The notes under the pieces are model-generated. The model was given only the letters and a program-made list of their open reading frames with translations. It did no database searches and was not told the origin of the DNA. From contig DCHJ01000002.1 in assembly GCA_002314805.1 (NCBI GenBank), positions 27,511 to 41,304 on the forward strand: a stretch of 13,794 bases of DNA, in the 5' to 3' direction. The stretch's first letter is position 1. Each line of letters starts with the position of its first letter. Of this stretch, positions 13,792 to 13,794 are shown piece after piece. This stretch comes from Lachnospiraceae bacterium UBA1755 (GTDB lineage Bacteria > Bacillota > Clostridia > Lachnospirales > Lachnospiraceae). The translations under genes were made by a program, and so were the position numbers.

Positions 13792-13794
13792 ACC

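Noticed and set aside
1..13794. CRISPR arrays, tRNA or rRNA genes, and transposase genes
   Set aside because: No regularly spaced repeats with unique spacers, no cloverleaf-like sequence with the TTCGA-type arm, and no DDE or serine/tyrosine recombinase motif were seen in the translated frames.

Overview
The window looks like a piece of a low- to mid-GC Gram-positive chromosome, most likely class Clostridia and probably Lachnospiraceae or close kin. The basis is the gene order nusB-xseA-xseB-ispA-dxs-tlyA-nadK, strong GGAGG-type ribosome binding sites, TTG starts, and a VanR/PhoB-type two-component system next to an FtsX-type ABC exporter. This assignment is inference; no rRNA or marker search was possible.

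Region 1 (about 1-6420, minus strand) is a tightly packed housekeeping operon read right to left from a consensus TATAAT promoter at about 6387-6416. It encodes the antiterminator NusB, both subunits of exonuclease VII, a short-chain prenyl diphosphate synthase, DXP synthase (first step of the MEP isoprenoid pathway), the TlyA rRNA 2'-O-methyltransferase and NAD kinase. Neighbouring genes overlap by 8-32 bp or lie 3-15 bp apart, which points to translational coupling. Left of nadK are a strong hairpin across its stop codon and a 43-bp-period tandem repeat cut by the window edge.

Region 2 (about 6469-11836, plus strand) is a divergent signalling and transport module: an OmpR/PhoB-family response regulator, a membrane histidine kinase whose stop codon lies inside an intrinsic terminator, then a separately promoted ABC ATPase and a large two-FtsX-domain permease. 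The promoter before the ATPase has two exact 7-bp direct repeats, 4 bp apart and 11 bp upstream of a -10 box. This is the layout of a PhoB-type activator box, so the regulator probably switches on the exporter. Loss-of-membrane-integrity or peptide-antibiotic defence is the usual role of such modules, but the substrate cannot be read from the sequence.

Region 3 (11837-12173) is a 337-bp intergenic stretch packed with inverted repeats, including a perfect 14-bp palindrome, a minus-strand intrinsic terminator and a 42-bp two-level dyad. It is the most unexplained part of the window.

Region 4 (12174-13746, minus strand) is a pair of coupled accessory genes, apparently lower in GC: a GNAT acetyltransferase followed by an unrecognised protein with two membrane helices. 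A 16-bp dyad lies at the extreme right edge, just upstream.

No tRNA, rRNA, CRISPR array, transposase or known riboswitch was seen. I found no convincing wholly new multi-gene system. The best candidates for a second look are the palindrome cluster, the regulator box before the exporter, the chain-length residues of the prenyl synthase, and the uncharacterised membrane protein/GNAT pair.
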